The position numbers and the translations under genes are program-made. Below are positions 57,227 through 64,000 of a stretch of DNA of 64,000 bases, piece by piece; position 1 is the stretch's first letter, and every line of letters begins with the position of its first letter. The stretch is from contig NZ_CAMQAZ010000006.1 of assembly GCF_946998835.1 (NCBI RefSeq), positions 1 through 64,000 of the forward strand, read 5' to 3'. Origin of the DNA: an uncultured Corynebacterium sp. GTDB taxonomy: Bacteria > Actinomycetota > Actinomycetes > Mycobacteriales > Mycobacteriaceae. The notes under the pieces are model-generated. The model saw only the letters and a program-made list of their open reading frames with translations, was not told the DNA's origin and did no database searches.

Positions 57227-57520
57227 CTACTTGCCTCCGCTAATCATCAGCGCAATGTCATGGGCCTGCGTGGCCATGCCCATTGACACTGCGGACACGA
57301 TGATTGCTGCGGCTGAGATGGCCGAGGTGATGCGAGCTTCGGTGGCGCTGATCGCTGGCGGGCCCGCCGGGCGGGATGCCCTGCGTCGAGGGTTGCGCTT
57401 GACCGGCTTCTTGTGTGGTGGGATGTAGCGCGGTTCGCGGTTTCGTGGGCGCGGCTTGGCGTCGATAACTCCGACGGCGTAGGCGAGATCAAGAGCGTCA
57501 TGGGGGAGTCGGTTAGACAT
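57227..57520 (-). CDS. Phage protein with basic N-terminus and C-terminal helix
   Basis: A 97-residue protein: Arg/Lys/Pro-rich residues 20-55 (KPVKRNPRRRASRPAG) and a hydrophobic end (AISAAAIIVSAVSMGMA) likely to be a membrane helix. It overlaps the preceding gene by 8 nt. Function unknown. Confidence 0.65.
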   Translation of the reverse strand: MSNRLPHDALDLAYAVGVIDAKPRPRNREPRYIPPHKKPVKRNPRRRASRPAGPPAISATEARITSAISAAAIIVSAVSMGMATQAHDIALMISGGK

Positions 57521-57818
57521 TGTTGAATTCCTTAGTGGTCAAGTGTGTGCGGGGATTGGCGATGATGGCCTTGATGACGGTTGAGGAAATGCCGGCGGTT
57601 TCAGCAACTGCGATGGCTTCCCGAAGTTTTGCTTGAGCCTTGAGCGCGATATCGGCCCTTTCTCTGATGGTGAGGGGCTTGGTGTCAGTGTCGGGGATTT
57701 CTCCTCGGATGATGGCCATCCAGTGGGTGGAGAGTTCGTCGTCGAGTCGGATTAGGGCGTCGGTGTGGTCTGCGGAGGCTTTCCATAGGTTCGAGATAGC
57801 TGCTTGTGGGGTGCTCAT
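57513..57818 (-). CDS. Hypothetical phage protein
   Basis: A 101-residue helical protein (ADHTDALIRLDDELSTHWMAII; TIRERADIALKAQAKLREAIAVAETAGISSTVIKAIIANPR). The C-terminal part could be a small DNA-binding fold but no clear HTH is seen. Confidence 0.65.
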   Translation of the reverse strand: MSTPQAAISNLWKASADHTDALIRLDDELSTHWMAIIRGEIPDTDTKPLTIRERADIALKAQAKLREAIAVAETAGISSTVIKAIIANPRTHLTTKEFNNV

Positions 57819-57832
57819 GGTCTTGTGGTTTT

Positions 57833-58135
57833 CTATTCGGTTTCTTCCGCGATGATGGTGACCGTGATGGTGTTTACTGGCTCGCCTTCGTTGTAGACGT
57901 CGGTGATGTGTCCTGAGATAGTGATTTCAACGTAGCCGTCGTTTTCTGTCTCGCTGGATACTTCGAAGTCGTGGTGGGAGCCTTCGGCTTCGTTCCAGAA
58001 TTCGATGGCATCGTCGATTACTTCTTGGAGGGTGTGTCCGTTGGTGTCGAAGCTGAGGCTGTAGTCGATGCCGTTGATGTCGTATCCGGCATGAATTTTG
58101 TGCGTATCGGCGCTGATTGTGGTGTAGGTGTTCAT
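57833..58135 (-). CDS. Small acidic early phage protein
   Basis: A 100-residue acidic, beta-rich protein (HAGYDINGIDYSLSFDTNG; YVEITISGHITDVYNEGEPVNTITVTI). It is the first gene after the promoter-operator region at 58205-58241. Small acidic early proteins are often host-takeover factors or DNA mimics, but nothing here proves that. Confidence 0.7.
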   Translation of the reverse strand: MNTYTTISADTHKIHAGYDINGIDYSLSFDTNGHTLQEVIDDAIEFWNEAEGSHHDFEVSSETENDGYVEITISGHITDVYNEGEPVNTITVTIIAEETE

Positions 58136-58156
58136 GTTGCCCTTTCTTTTAGTGTT

Positions 58157-58241
58157 CTATAGGTGACTATCTGGTTCCTCGTTTGCATGGCTCCAATAAT
58201 CCCTAAAGAAGACTATAGGGCACTATAGTGCACTATGTCAA
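58157..58241 (-). promoter_or_regulatory. Early promoter with overlapping CTATAG-type operators
   Basis: On the minus strand TTGACA (58241-58236), 18 bp, TATAGT (58217-58212). Two overlapping sites, CTATAGGGCACTATAG (58213-58228) and CTATAGTGCACTAT (58223-58236), fill the spacer, and a third, CTATAGGTGACTAT (58157-58170), lies in the leader. The arrangement resembles a phage PL/PR with tandem operators. Confidence 0.72.
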
Positions 58242-58552
58242 TTCTTTTCCATCACCCTGTACGCAACCCGCAGTGCCTCCGCCTCACGAGCCTGAGCTTG
58301 CATGCGCGCCACCCGCTCAGCGGCGAATGCAATCATCACCTGCACCTCAATCCGTGCCCGAATTCTTTTCACGTGACGCCTCGTGCATCCCAGCATCGCG
58401 CCGATGATGTCCGATGAATACCCGCGCGCAGTCAAATCCGCGACCACCCACTGCGCCTCAACTCGCTCCAACCCCGATAAAACCCGACGCCCCGACAAAA
58501 CCTCTTCCGTGAGCGCCGGGTCGGGCTCCCATCTCGCTTCGTAGTCAACCAC
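58238..58552 (-). CDS. HTH DNA-binding phage protein
   Basis: A 104-residue protein with a helix-turn-helix near the middle (ERVEAQWVVADLTARGYSSDIIGAMLGCTRRHVKRIRARI). GTG start overlapping the preceding stop by 1 nt. It may regulate early genes or act in replication; its end carries the -35 of the early promoter. Confidence 0.7.
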   Translation of the reverse strand: MVDYEARWEPDPALTEEVLSGRRVLSGLERVEAQWVVADLTARGYSSDIIGAMLGCTRRHVKRIRARIEVQVMIAFAAERVARMQAQAREAEALRVAYRVMEKN

Positions 58553-59004
58553 TAGCTACCGCCATTAATCTCGGCTTGCGCATCCTGAAGGGCCTGCGCT
58601 CGGGCAAGCTCCATGATCTTCGCTGCCGTCCCGTCAAGGTCCACGTCCATCGTTGAGGCGACCTCTAGCTGCTGCGGCGCATCTAAACCGAGCAGCTTCG
58701 CGCGCCGGTCGATGATTTTCACGGACCGGTCGATCGCAGCTAGGTCGCCAGCCAGTGCCGCCGTCCAGCATGAACGCTGCAGGCGGTCGAGACGTGCAAC
58801 TTCGATTGAGCGCAGCTGGCTGCGCTCCTCAGCACAAATGTCACTCAATGCGCTTCGGATGCGCATTCGTGCTGCGCTTGTTCCGCAGCCCATTGCTTCG
58901 CCAATCTCGGCGTATGTCGCTCCGGCAAGGCGCAGCTGCAACGCCTTTTTTCGCTCCTCTTCGCGCTCCATCTGCTTACGCGTTTTTAACGGGTCGAAAA
59001 CCAT
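58552..59004 (-). CDS. HTH phage protein, possible terminase small subunit-like
   Basis: A 150-residue protein. N-terminal LRLAGATYAEIGEAMGCGTSAARMRIRSAL is an HTH; the C-terminal part LKIIDRRAKLLGLDAPQ-type motif (here VKIIDRRAKLLGLDAPQQLEV) is common in small terminases and phage HTH proteins. ATG 59004 is preferred because AGGTGG precedes it; a GTG at 59013 is possible. Distance from terL (5 kb) leaves the packaging role uncertain. Confidence 0.65.
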   Translation of the reverse strand: MVFDPLKTRKQMEREEERKKALQLRLAGATYAEIGEAMGCGTSAARMRIRSALSDICAEERSQLRSIEVARLDRLQRSCWTAALAGDLAAIDRSVKIIDRRAKLLGLDAPQQLEVASTMDVDLDGTAAKIMELARAQALQDAQAEINGGS

Positions 59005-59013
59005 CTCAACCAC

Positions 59014-60297
59014 CTATTCTTTTTCGCAAAAATCAATCTTCTGACCATCACGAACTGGCAACTCGCCAGTTAGATGCTGCCAACGACGGCAAATAACATC
59101 CACGTATCGTGGATCAAGTTCCACAAGGCGTGCCGCCCCCCCCAGTTTCTCTGCAGCAACAAGCGTCGACCCAGAACCTCCGAAGATATCCAAAACAATT
59201 CCGTGTTTAGGGAGGGAATTCCGCAGCATGGCAGTAATCAGCTCGATTGGCTTCATGGTCGGATGGTCACCATTTCTGGCGGGCTTATCAACTTCGAAAA
59301 CAGTCGTCTGAGAATCGTCCCCAAACCACCTTTCACCGCCTCGTCCAAGGCGACCTTCGCCGTCGGGTGTGAACCCATACAGAATTGGCTCATGCCTGTA
59401 GTGGTAATCCGACCGGCCAAGCACCAGTGTCGGCTTTACCCAGACAAGATTCTGGCGAACAATCAGCCCTGCATCCCGCATTGACTGTTCAAAAGTTATT
59501 CTTTCTGTGTCGGCGTGCGCTATATAGACGGGTGCTCCATGTTTACTCGCCTCAACTAATGTCTGGAATGCATCGTGCAGTAATGCACTCAACCCCTTTG
59601 AGCCGTCATTTTGGATTGTTAGTGCATCTTTCGTTTTTCCCACGTAGCTAACGCCATAAGGTGGATCTGTCCAAATGCAGTCCGCGAGCCCATCGTAGAC
59701 AAGTCTGTCTATTATCTGTTGTGAGTCAGTTGAGTCGCCACACAGGACGCGATGATGCCCGAGCTCGAAAACATCTCCAAGTCGTGAAATCGGAGGGGTT
59801 GACTCGTCAGGTGTCGCGTCGAAATCCTCCTCGACAAAGCTTTCCGAAGCGCTCATGGAATCGAGTTCTCCAGCCAACTCGGCTAGGTCGTCGTAGCCAT
59901 AGCCAGTTCCATCAAGGTCATGGTCGATTGATTCTAGGAGGTCGAACAACGTTTGATTGTCATAGTCGCCGAGGTCAGCCGTGCGGTTATCTGCGAGAAC
60001 AATGCGGTTCGCCCGGTCGTTATCAACATCCACGATCCAGCAGTCAACCTGCCGGTACTCTGCACTATCTGGGTTCTGCTCTGTCAACAATCGCATCGCC
60101 TTTAGCGTGTGATTCCCGGCGAGAACCTCCATCGGCCGATTCGTGTACGTGCCGCGATTGACTACGATTGGCTTATATAGCCCATTCGCAGCGATACTAG
60201 CTGCGATTTCTGTTACGTTTCCGCGCCGTGGGTTCTTGTGAAAGTTATTGAGTTTGTCGATACGGATTGTCTCTGGTGTTCCGATTCCAGCTGTCAT
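59014..60297 (-). CDS. ParB-like nuclease domain fused to DNA methyltransferase
   Basis: A 427-residue fusion. Residues 8-105 are a ParB/Srx-type domain (IRIDKLNNFHKNPRRGNVTEIAASIAANG, EVLAGNHTLKAM). Residues 170-410 are an N4/N6 amino-methyltransferase of the beta type: DPPYGVSYVG (211-220), then FGGSGSTLVAAEKLGG SAM-binding motif (372-387). Such fusions in phages modify DNA to avoid host restriction, with the ParB part possibly binding or nicking DNA. The target sequence is unknown. ATG 60297 chosen; a CTATAG-type site lies just upstream. Confidence 0.9.
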   Translation of the reverse strand: MTAGIGTPETIRIDKLNNFHKNPRRGNVTEIAASIAANGLYKPIVVNRGTYTNRPMEVLAGNHTLKAMRLLTEQNPDSAEYRQVDCWIVDVDNDRANRIVLADNRTADLGDYDNQTLFDLLESIDHDLDGTGYGYDDLAELAGELDSMSASESFVEEDFDATPDESTPPISRLGDVFELGHHRVLCGDSTDSQQIIDRLVYDGLADCIWTDPPYGVSYVGKTKDALTIQNDGSKGLSALLHDAFQTLVEASKHGAPVYIAHADTERITFEQSMRDAGLIVRQNLVWVKPTLVLGRSDYHYRHEPILYGFTPDGEGRLGRGGERWFGDDSQTTVFEVDKPARNGDHPTMKPIELITAMLRNSLPKHGIVLDIFGGSGSTLVAAEKLGGAARLVELDPRYVDVICRRWQHLTGELPVRDGQKIDFCEKE

Positions 60298-60320
60298 TAT
60301 GTCGTCCAATCTGTAGTGCT

Positions 60321-60336
60321 CTATAGGTAACTATAG
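60321..60336. promoter_or_regulatory. CTATAG-type site (best match)
   Basis: CTATAGGTAACTATAG: two complete CTATAG hexamers 4 bp apart, between the RusA-like gene and the ParB-methyltransferase gene. Confidence 0.6.
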
Positions 60337-60340
60337 GTTT

Positions 60341-60721
60341 TTATGGTGAAACGGCTTCGATGGATACTCGCAGGCGAGCGTCAGTTTCATTCAAAGGCTC
60401 CTTGTGGGGCGTAATCGTCGGCATCCATTCAGTGACAAACGGCGGGCAATCGTCCGGTACGACACCCGCATCGACCAAGCCGTCCACGACCGCTTTTTGC
60501 GTCGGCATGAGGTTCGACGGGTCGCGCCGTCGCCTATCTCTCGGCAGGTACTCCATGCGTACGACGATTCGCTCTAGCGGGGGTATCTTCGCTGACTTGG
60601 CTAGCAGGAATGCGTCGCGTCTTATTTGCCGCGTAATCCGCGCCTTCTGCGCCCAATGCAGACGTTGATTCGCCGATAATGGCGGCTTCGAATAGGGCAG
60701 TACCAGTGTCCATGTCGTCAC
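60341..60721 (-). CDS. RusA-like Holliday junction resolvase
   Basis: A 126-residue RusA-type endonuclease: LPYSKPPLSANQRLHWAQKARITRQIRRDAFLLA at the N-terminus and RRRRDPSNLMPTQKAVVDGLVDAGVVPDDCPPFV, the conserved D-x-x-N and second Asp cluster that binds Mg2+. It resolves branched DNA before packaging. GTG 60721 overlaps the upstream stop as GTGA, which fixes the start. Confidence 0.9.
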   Translation of the reverse strand: MTTWTLVLPYSKPPLSANQRLHWAQKARITRQIRRDAFLLAKSAKIPPLERIVVRMEYLPRDRRRRDPSNLMPTQKAVVDGLVDAGVVPDDCPPFVTEWMPTITPHKEPLNETDARLRVSIEAVSP

Positions 60722-61101
60722 AGGTAGTCCTCTCGTTCTGGCTTGCGTGGGTAGTGGTCGCCCTCCGCCTCTGCGATGGCGCAGTCTTGCTCCCACCGGC
60801 GCATAGCGCGACGGAACTCGCCCTCTGGCCCTGACTCCTCCGCTCGACGCTTCCGCGCCCATTTTGCGCCTTCTAGAATCAGCCCTGGGGTGGGGGTTCG
60901 CCCGAATGTGTCAGTAGCGAAGAACTCGAGGACTCCTGCTTCCAGCTCCTCCCAGGTGTATCCGCGTCCATCGAATACGAGGAACCATCCTGTTGCCATC
61001 ATGTCGCTGGGGACAGGGAACCGTGGGTCGATGGTGTGGCACTGGCTGAGGATGCGGCGGACATGCGCTAGGTCCTCTGGAGTGATGCTTATGTGAGGCA
61101 T
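60718..61101 (-). CDS. Hypothetical phage replication-region protein
   Basis: A 127-residue protein (ITPEDLAHVRRILSQCHTIDPRFPVPSDMMATGWFLVFDGRGYTWEELEAGVLEFFA) with a basic helical C-terminus. Found directly after the replication gene (13-nt overlap) and before RusA. It could be a helicase loader-like helper, but no motif proves this. RBS AGGGG. Confidence 0.7.
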   Translation of the reverse strand: MPHISITPEDLAHVRRILSQCHTIDPRFPVPSDMMATGWFLVFDGRGYTWEELEAGVLEFFATDTFGRTPTPGLILEGAKWARKRRAEESGPEGEFRRAMRRWEQDCAIAEAEGDHYPRKPEREDYL

Positions 61102-61919
61102 GGTTTTTCCCCTCTCTCCGCCACGCTGTCGGCCTGTGGCGGTTCATGTGAGTAGATGACTATAGGTAACTCTTCTGTGGTGTGTGCGTGGCGTACAGGC
61201 GTGTTTGCGCCCCATGGGTCATATTCTCCATGGCTGTCGGTGATGTCCTGCGGCGCGTCGCCCCAGGCTTCTTCGTAGACACGGTCTCGTTCTCGCTCAT
61301 CTTCGGCAAGGAACCGCAACGCGTTCGGGTGGCGTATGTCAGATCGGTGGTGCCACTGCGCGGCAGCCCGCTGGATCTGCGACTCGGTGAACCCCTCTGC
61401 CGCGAGTCGCGTAGCGACCGTGGCGAGGGTTGTGGATGATTCTTCTCGCGCGCGCTGCATGCTTTTCTTTTTAGGTTTATTTTTTATCTTTTCTTTTTGT
61501 GTGCAACCGTTGCACCCCAAGGTGGAAATAGTTGCACCCCTGGGCATGCAATCATTGCACCCCTGGGACTTGCTAGAGGTGGCCTCATTGCACCCCTGGG
61601 CCGAGTTATCCACAGCCTCAGACTCCGGAGAATCAACCGGGATTCGCCACACAACTGGACGCCGGTTCGCTGGGATCGCAGACGCATACGCCTGCTCTCC
61701 GCGAATCAATAGACCACGGGCCTCCAGCTTCTTGATCACTGTCGCAACCGTCCGCGCTGACACGCATGCGTGGCCCGCAATTGTCGCCTTCGACACCCAC
61801 ACGCTGTGGTCGGCATCCGGGTTCGCGCGCCAGCACAGAAACTGAAACACTGCTACCTCCGATGGCGTTTCCAGCAAATGCACACGCTCCTGCATCCACG
61901 CCATTGCCTCAAAGCTCAC
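61089..61919 (-). CDS. Phage replication initiator-like protein (winged helix)
   Basis: A 276-residue protein. The N-terminal winged-helix domain (about 10-100: ETPSEVAVFQFLCWRANPDADHSVWVSKATIAGHACVSARTVATVIKKLEARGLLI) resembles phage replication/HTH_36 proteins. The central linker contains repeated GCN segments, encoded by iteron-like DNA, and a Lys-rich tract. The C-terminal part ends in DITDSHGEYDPWG. GTG 61919 has AAGGA at good spacing. The gene carries the putative origin within it, like lambda O. Confidence 0.8.
   Translation of the reverse strand: MSFEAMAWMQERVHLLETPSEVAVFQFLCWRANPDADHSVWVSKATIAGHACVSARTVATVIKKLEARGLLIRGEQAYASAIPANRRPVVWRIPVDSPESEAVDNSAQGCNEATSSKSQGCNDCMPRGATISTLGCNGCTQKEKIKNKPKKKSMQRAREESSTTLATVATRLAAEGFTESQIQRAAAQWHHRSDIRHPNALRFLAEDERERDRVYEEAWGDAPQDITDSHGEYDPWGANTPVRHAHTTEELPIVIYSHEPPQADSVAERGEKPCLT
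61160..61171. promoter_or_regulatory. CTATAG-type site (partial)
   Basis: CTATAGGTAACT within the 3' end of the replication gene, about 60 bp upstream of the next gene start. Second hexamer degenerate. Confidence 0.4.
61461..61614. other. Putative phage replication origin
   Basis: Four direct repeats of (A/G)TTGCACCCCTGGG lie at 61509-61522 (last bases AAGG), 61531-61544, 61554-61567 and 61587-61600, with starts 22, 23 and 33 bp apart, so all face one side of the helix. TTATCCACA, a perfect DnaA box, follows at 61606-61614, and a nearly pure A/T tract precedes at 61461-61498. Iterons, DnaA box and unwinding element inside the initiator gene are the layout of lambda-type origins. Confidence 0.78.
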
Positions 61920-62220
61920 TCGTCTTCCTTCTTTTCCGTGTCTCTTGACCTGCGATGAAAACCAGCTTTGCGCGATTATGGGCTGCGTTTTTCCCATCCC
62001 GCAGGACAACGCCCGCTCGAATCACGCCGACGTCCTGGTATTCGATTGCGTCAAGGGCGCATTCTCGTTTTACCGGGCAGCCAGAGCACACGTGTGTCGC
62101 GTGGGTCTCAGCCAGCCGCGGAAAAAGTTTTCTGTTAGTGAACCGCTCGGCTGCGAGCCAATCAAGATCCCATTCCCGCGGGTCACAACCGACACACTGT
62201 GCTCGCTCTACCCATGTCAC
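61909..62220 (-). CDS. WhiB-like transcription factor
   Basis: A 103-residue actinobacterial WhiB-type protein. Cysteines at 9 or 12, 45, 48 and 54 (QCVGCDP; HVCSGCPVKREC) should bind a 4Fe-4S cluster; GVIRAGVVL replaces the usual GVWGG turn, and a basic C-terminus (RKRRK) may bind DNA. Start GTG 62220 overlaps the recT stop as GTGA. Phage WhiB proteins, such as that of TM4, can repress host whiB2 and block superinfection. Confidence 0.85.
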   Translation of the reverse strand: MTWVERAQCVGCDPREWDLDWLAAERFTNRKLFPRLAETHATHVCSGCPVKRECALDAIEYQDVGVIRAGVVLRDGKNAAHNRAKLVFIAGQETRKRRKTSEL

Positions 62221-63047
62221 TGGTCGGCATCACCTTCAGGGCTGTCAGCATCAATGACCGGCGGCTCTGCGGCTTCACCGTCCTCGTGTGAGGGGTAGTC
62301 AATTGCAGAGGGAGACAAATCGACTCGGACGCTGTTATCGGCATTGATGCCCTGGGCGAATTCGGTTGCCTTCGGCATCCACTTAGATAGCTGTCGAATC
62401 ACGGTTTTGTGCGCCATCGCTTCGAAGTGATCAGCCCATGGGCCGACTACCCGGCCGTCACGGGTTTTCGCCATCGCGTTACGATCGCGGTAGGACAGCA
62501 TTTCCTGCTGATTCATCACGTAGAATGCATGGCCTCCGCCAATGAGCTTGACGACCGCGTAGTAAGCGATTGGGGCGCCCTTGTCGCCGAAGATTGTCGG
62601 CTTGTGGATTAAGTTGTCGGAGAGCCCGTAGTCCACGTCGAATGTGTCATTTTCGTAGACCGTGCGGGCGCTGATTGACTGAATGGACCCGGAGCGGTGG
62701 GCCAGCTCGATGAGGCCCTGGTAGCCGATGACTAGCTGAGCTTCCATTTGCCCGCTCTTGTAGTTCTTAAATGGCAGCAGCCATGCGTGCCCGAGAACTC
62801 CCGGGCGCAGTCCTAGCTGTGCGCAGGTCATCAGGGCGCCGAGAACGCTTTGGGGGCTGCAGTTTGCCAGCCCCGGAGTTTGCCGAAGAAGTGTCAGTGC
62901 GTCGCGCACAAGTTGTGCAGCTTCCGCGCCGCGTGGCATAGCCAGCTGGAACTGGTTCTCCATCATCTTGATCTGGTCCATCAGTGTTGGAGAGGACGCG
63001 CGTGCTGGGGCTTTGTTTTCCAGACGCTGTTCGAGATTTTTAGCCAT
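62217..63047 (-). CDS. recT: RecT single-strand annealing protein
   Basis: A 276-residue RecT-family recombinase: QLAMPRGAEAAQLVRDALTLLRQTPGLANCSPQSVLGALMTCAQLGLRPGVLGHAWLLPFKN, EAQLVIGYQGLIELAHRSGSIQSISARTVYENDTFDVDYG and HFEAMAHKTVIRQLSKWMP. It anneals ssDNA made by the partner exonuclease. RBS AAAGGAC. The acidic C-terminal tail is normal. Confidence 0.95.
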   Translation of the reverse strand: MAKNLEQRLENKAPARASSPTLMDQIKMMENQFQLAMPRGAEAAQLVRDALTLLRQTPGLANCSPQSVLGALMTCAQLGLRPGVLGHAWLLPFKNYKSGQMEAQLVIGYQGLIELAHRSGSIQSISARTVYENDTFDVDYGLSDNLIHKPTIFGDKGAPIAYYAVVKLIGGGHAFYVMNQQEMLSYRDRNAMAKTRDGRVVGPWADHFEAMAHKTVIRQLSKWMPKATEFAQGINADNSVRVDLSPSAIDYPSHEDGEAAEPPVIDADSPEGDADQ

Positions 63048-63049
63048 GG

Positions 63050-64000
63050 TTAGAGTCCTTTCGATATCTGCGGGCGAATGCTCACAGTTTGAAATTGGGT
63101 GTATAGGTCGGCCTGTTCTTCCTTGAAGCGCTCAAGGTCAAAAGCCGGTTTTGTCGTCATGTACTGCTCCACCAAGTCTGGGTGCGCACCGCGCAACTTG
63201 GACAGGCTGAGCTGCCCGCGCTGGGCTCGAGCGAGCAGTCGCTTGCCGTCCATGAGCCGGTCATGCCCTTCCATGAGCATCCCGATGTGCGCGGCGGCTT
63301 TTGTTTTCCTGGCCTTTGCGTCTGCTTCTTCCTGTTTTGCGTTGAGCCATTCGATGAGCCATGGCTCTACTTCGCTGGCCGCGATTTCTTTGGCTCCGGG
63401 GTGGTGCGCCCATTCTCGGGTGAGGGATTCCATGGTTCGCACGTGTCCGTCGAGCGGTGGGGGAGTGTCCTTTTCGACGTGCTCCCAGAATGCGGCTTCG
63501 GCTTCGGTGATGATGTCGACGACGTTGGGGTTGATGTCGATTTCGTGGATTGACAGTTCATTGCCGCCAATCAGTCCGGTGACGATCGCTCGATGCATTC
63601 CCGTTACTGCGGCGCCGTGATGTACTTGGATTTCTGCGTGGTCTGGGATTTGCCCATTCCACTCGGCAGTTTTGCGCCAGTGGACATTTTTTGCTTCGAA
63701 GATGCGCCCATCGCTGGTGATGCCGTCTGGGTTGAAGTGCTGCCAGGGGCGCTCGGTGCTTGCTAGGGCCACATCGTCTTTGGTGATGCTGATGCCGAGC
63801 TTCTGTGCGGTCAGGTCACGGATAACCGGCTCCATTGCATGGCCCATGTCGCGCAGCTCTTGCTGCCGGTCGCTGACTGGCGGGTCGAGTGGCGCGCGTC
63901 CAGTTTTGATCTCCCACAGCGAGTAGGGGCTTTGGTAGGGGGATAGTCCCATGATCGTTGATGCATCCGAGGAGCCGATACCTGTGTTGCGTTGTAGCAG
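63050..64000 (-). CDS. YqaJ-type viral recombinase exonuclease, 5' end outside the window
   Basis: Lambda-exonuclease-fold protein; the 317 visible codons stay open to position 64000. The start of the visible part reads GIGSSDASTIMGLSPYQSPYSLWEIKTG, the YqaJ N-terminal signature, and PDGITSDGRIFEAKNVHW gives the PD-(D/E)xK core with Glu and Lys. It resects dsDNA 5' to 3' and hands ssDNA to RecT encoded just downstream. An internal ATG could mimic a start, but conserved residues precede it, so the gene continues rightward. Confidence 0.92.
   Translation of the reverse strand: MLQRNTGIGSSDASTIMGLSPYQSPYSLWEIKTGRAPLDPPVSDRQQELRDMGHAMEPVIRDLTAQKLGISITKDDVALASTERPWQHFNPDGITSDGRIFEAKNVHWRKTAEWNGQIPDHAEIQVHHGAAVTGMHRAIVTGLIGGNELSIHEIDINPNVVDIITEAEAAFWEHVEKDTPPPLDGHVRTMESLTREWAHHPGAKEIAASEVEPWLIEWLNAKQEEADAKARKTKAAAHIGMLMEGHDRLMDGKRLLARAQRGQLSLSKLRGAHPDLVEQYMTTKPAFDLERFKEEQADLYTQFQTVSIRPQISKGL

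Larger units (their letters stand above)
22180..64000 (-). mobile_element. Siphovirus-type prophage, right part outside the window
   Basis: From the tRNA fragment to the window edge nearly every gene is phage-like: lysis, tail fibre, tape measure, tail chaperones, connectors, capsid, protease, portal, terminase, SSB, resolvase, replication and recombination genes. They run right to left in canonical siphovirus order, many with ATGA or TAATG overlaps. A tape measure without contractile sheath genes indicates a long flexible tail. No integrase or repressor gene is seen, so the lysogeny module is expected to the right. Modules look intact, with no obvious frameshifts. Confidence 0.95.

Noticed and set aside
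59671..64000. Integrase or CI repressor at the right edge
   Set aside because: All frames there belong to methyltransferase, RusA, replication, WhiB, RecT and YqaJ genes; no recombinase or CI-type protein is visible.

Overview
The window is actinobacterial, almost certainly Corynebacterium. The chromosomal part keeps an order typical of the Mycobacteriales/Corynebacteriales (serC, gltA, FKBP-type PPIase, accDA, echA6-like gene, ctpE, then mctB-mctC). It carries a DtxR-type iron box before a siderophore-interacting protein, an IS1249-like insertion sequence and several genes that look leaderless. The species cannot be decided from sequence alone.

Positions 1-22179 are host chromosome: central and acyl-CoA metabolism (serC, gltA, accDA, ribokinase, crotonase-fold protein, GcvT), an ABC exporter operon with its own XRE-type regulator, a CtpE-like P-type ATPase, the MctBC monocarboxylate transporter, a lipoprotein, an RDD-like membrane protein, a siderophore-interacting protein, an internally deleted IS element and a secreted cutinase-family hydrolase.

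From 22180 to the right edge lies one prophage of siphovirus type, at least 41.8 kb and cut by the window. It begins at a 39-nt fragment matching a tRNA 3' half (most like tRNA-Arg), next to short repeats resembling integrase arm sites. No integrase, excisionase or CI-type repressor gene is in view; they should lie beyond 64000. Nearly all phage genes are on the minus strand, so the phage reads right to left: recombination (YqaJ exonuclease, RecT), WhiB-like regulator, replication protein with an embedded iteron origin, RusA resolvase, ParB-methyltransferase fusion, HTH genes, SSB and small genes, terminase, portal, MuF-protease fusion, redoxin, capsid, tail protein, connectors, tail chaperones, tape measure, tail tip, collagen-like fibre, endolysin and holin.

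Two plus-strand cassettes interrupt the late genes. At 37.4-39.7 kb, between the tail chaperones and the tape measure, are five genes ending in a phage antirepressor with a structured RNA leader. At 50.8-51.4 kb, between portal and terminase, are three tiny genes behind a strong promoter that contains a palindrome. Both look like morons able to be expressed in the lysogen.

The most interesting non-coding structure is (i) a lambda-like origin inside the replication gene (four phased iterons, a perfect DnaA box and an AT-rich tract), (ii) a dispersed CTATAG-N4-CTATAG site family, two copies of which sit inside a good sigma-70 promoter at 58.2 kb, (iii) a shared leader element just before both the major capsid and major tail protein genes, and (iv) tail-chaperone genes in the same reading frame separated by one UAG instead of by a frameshift.
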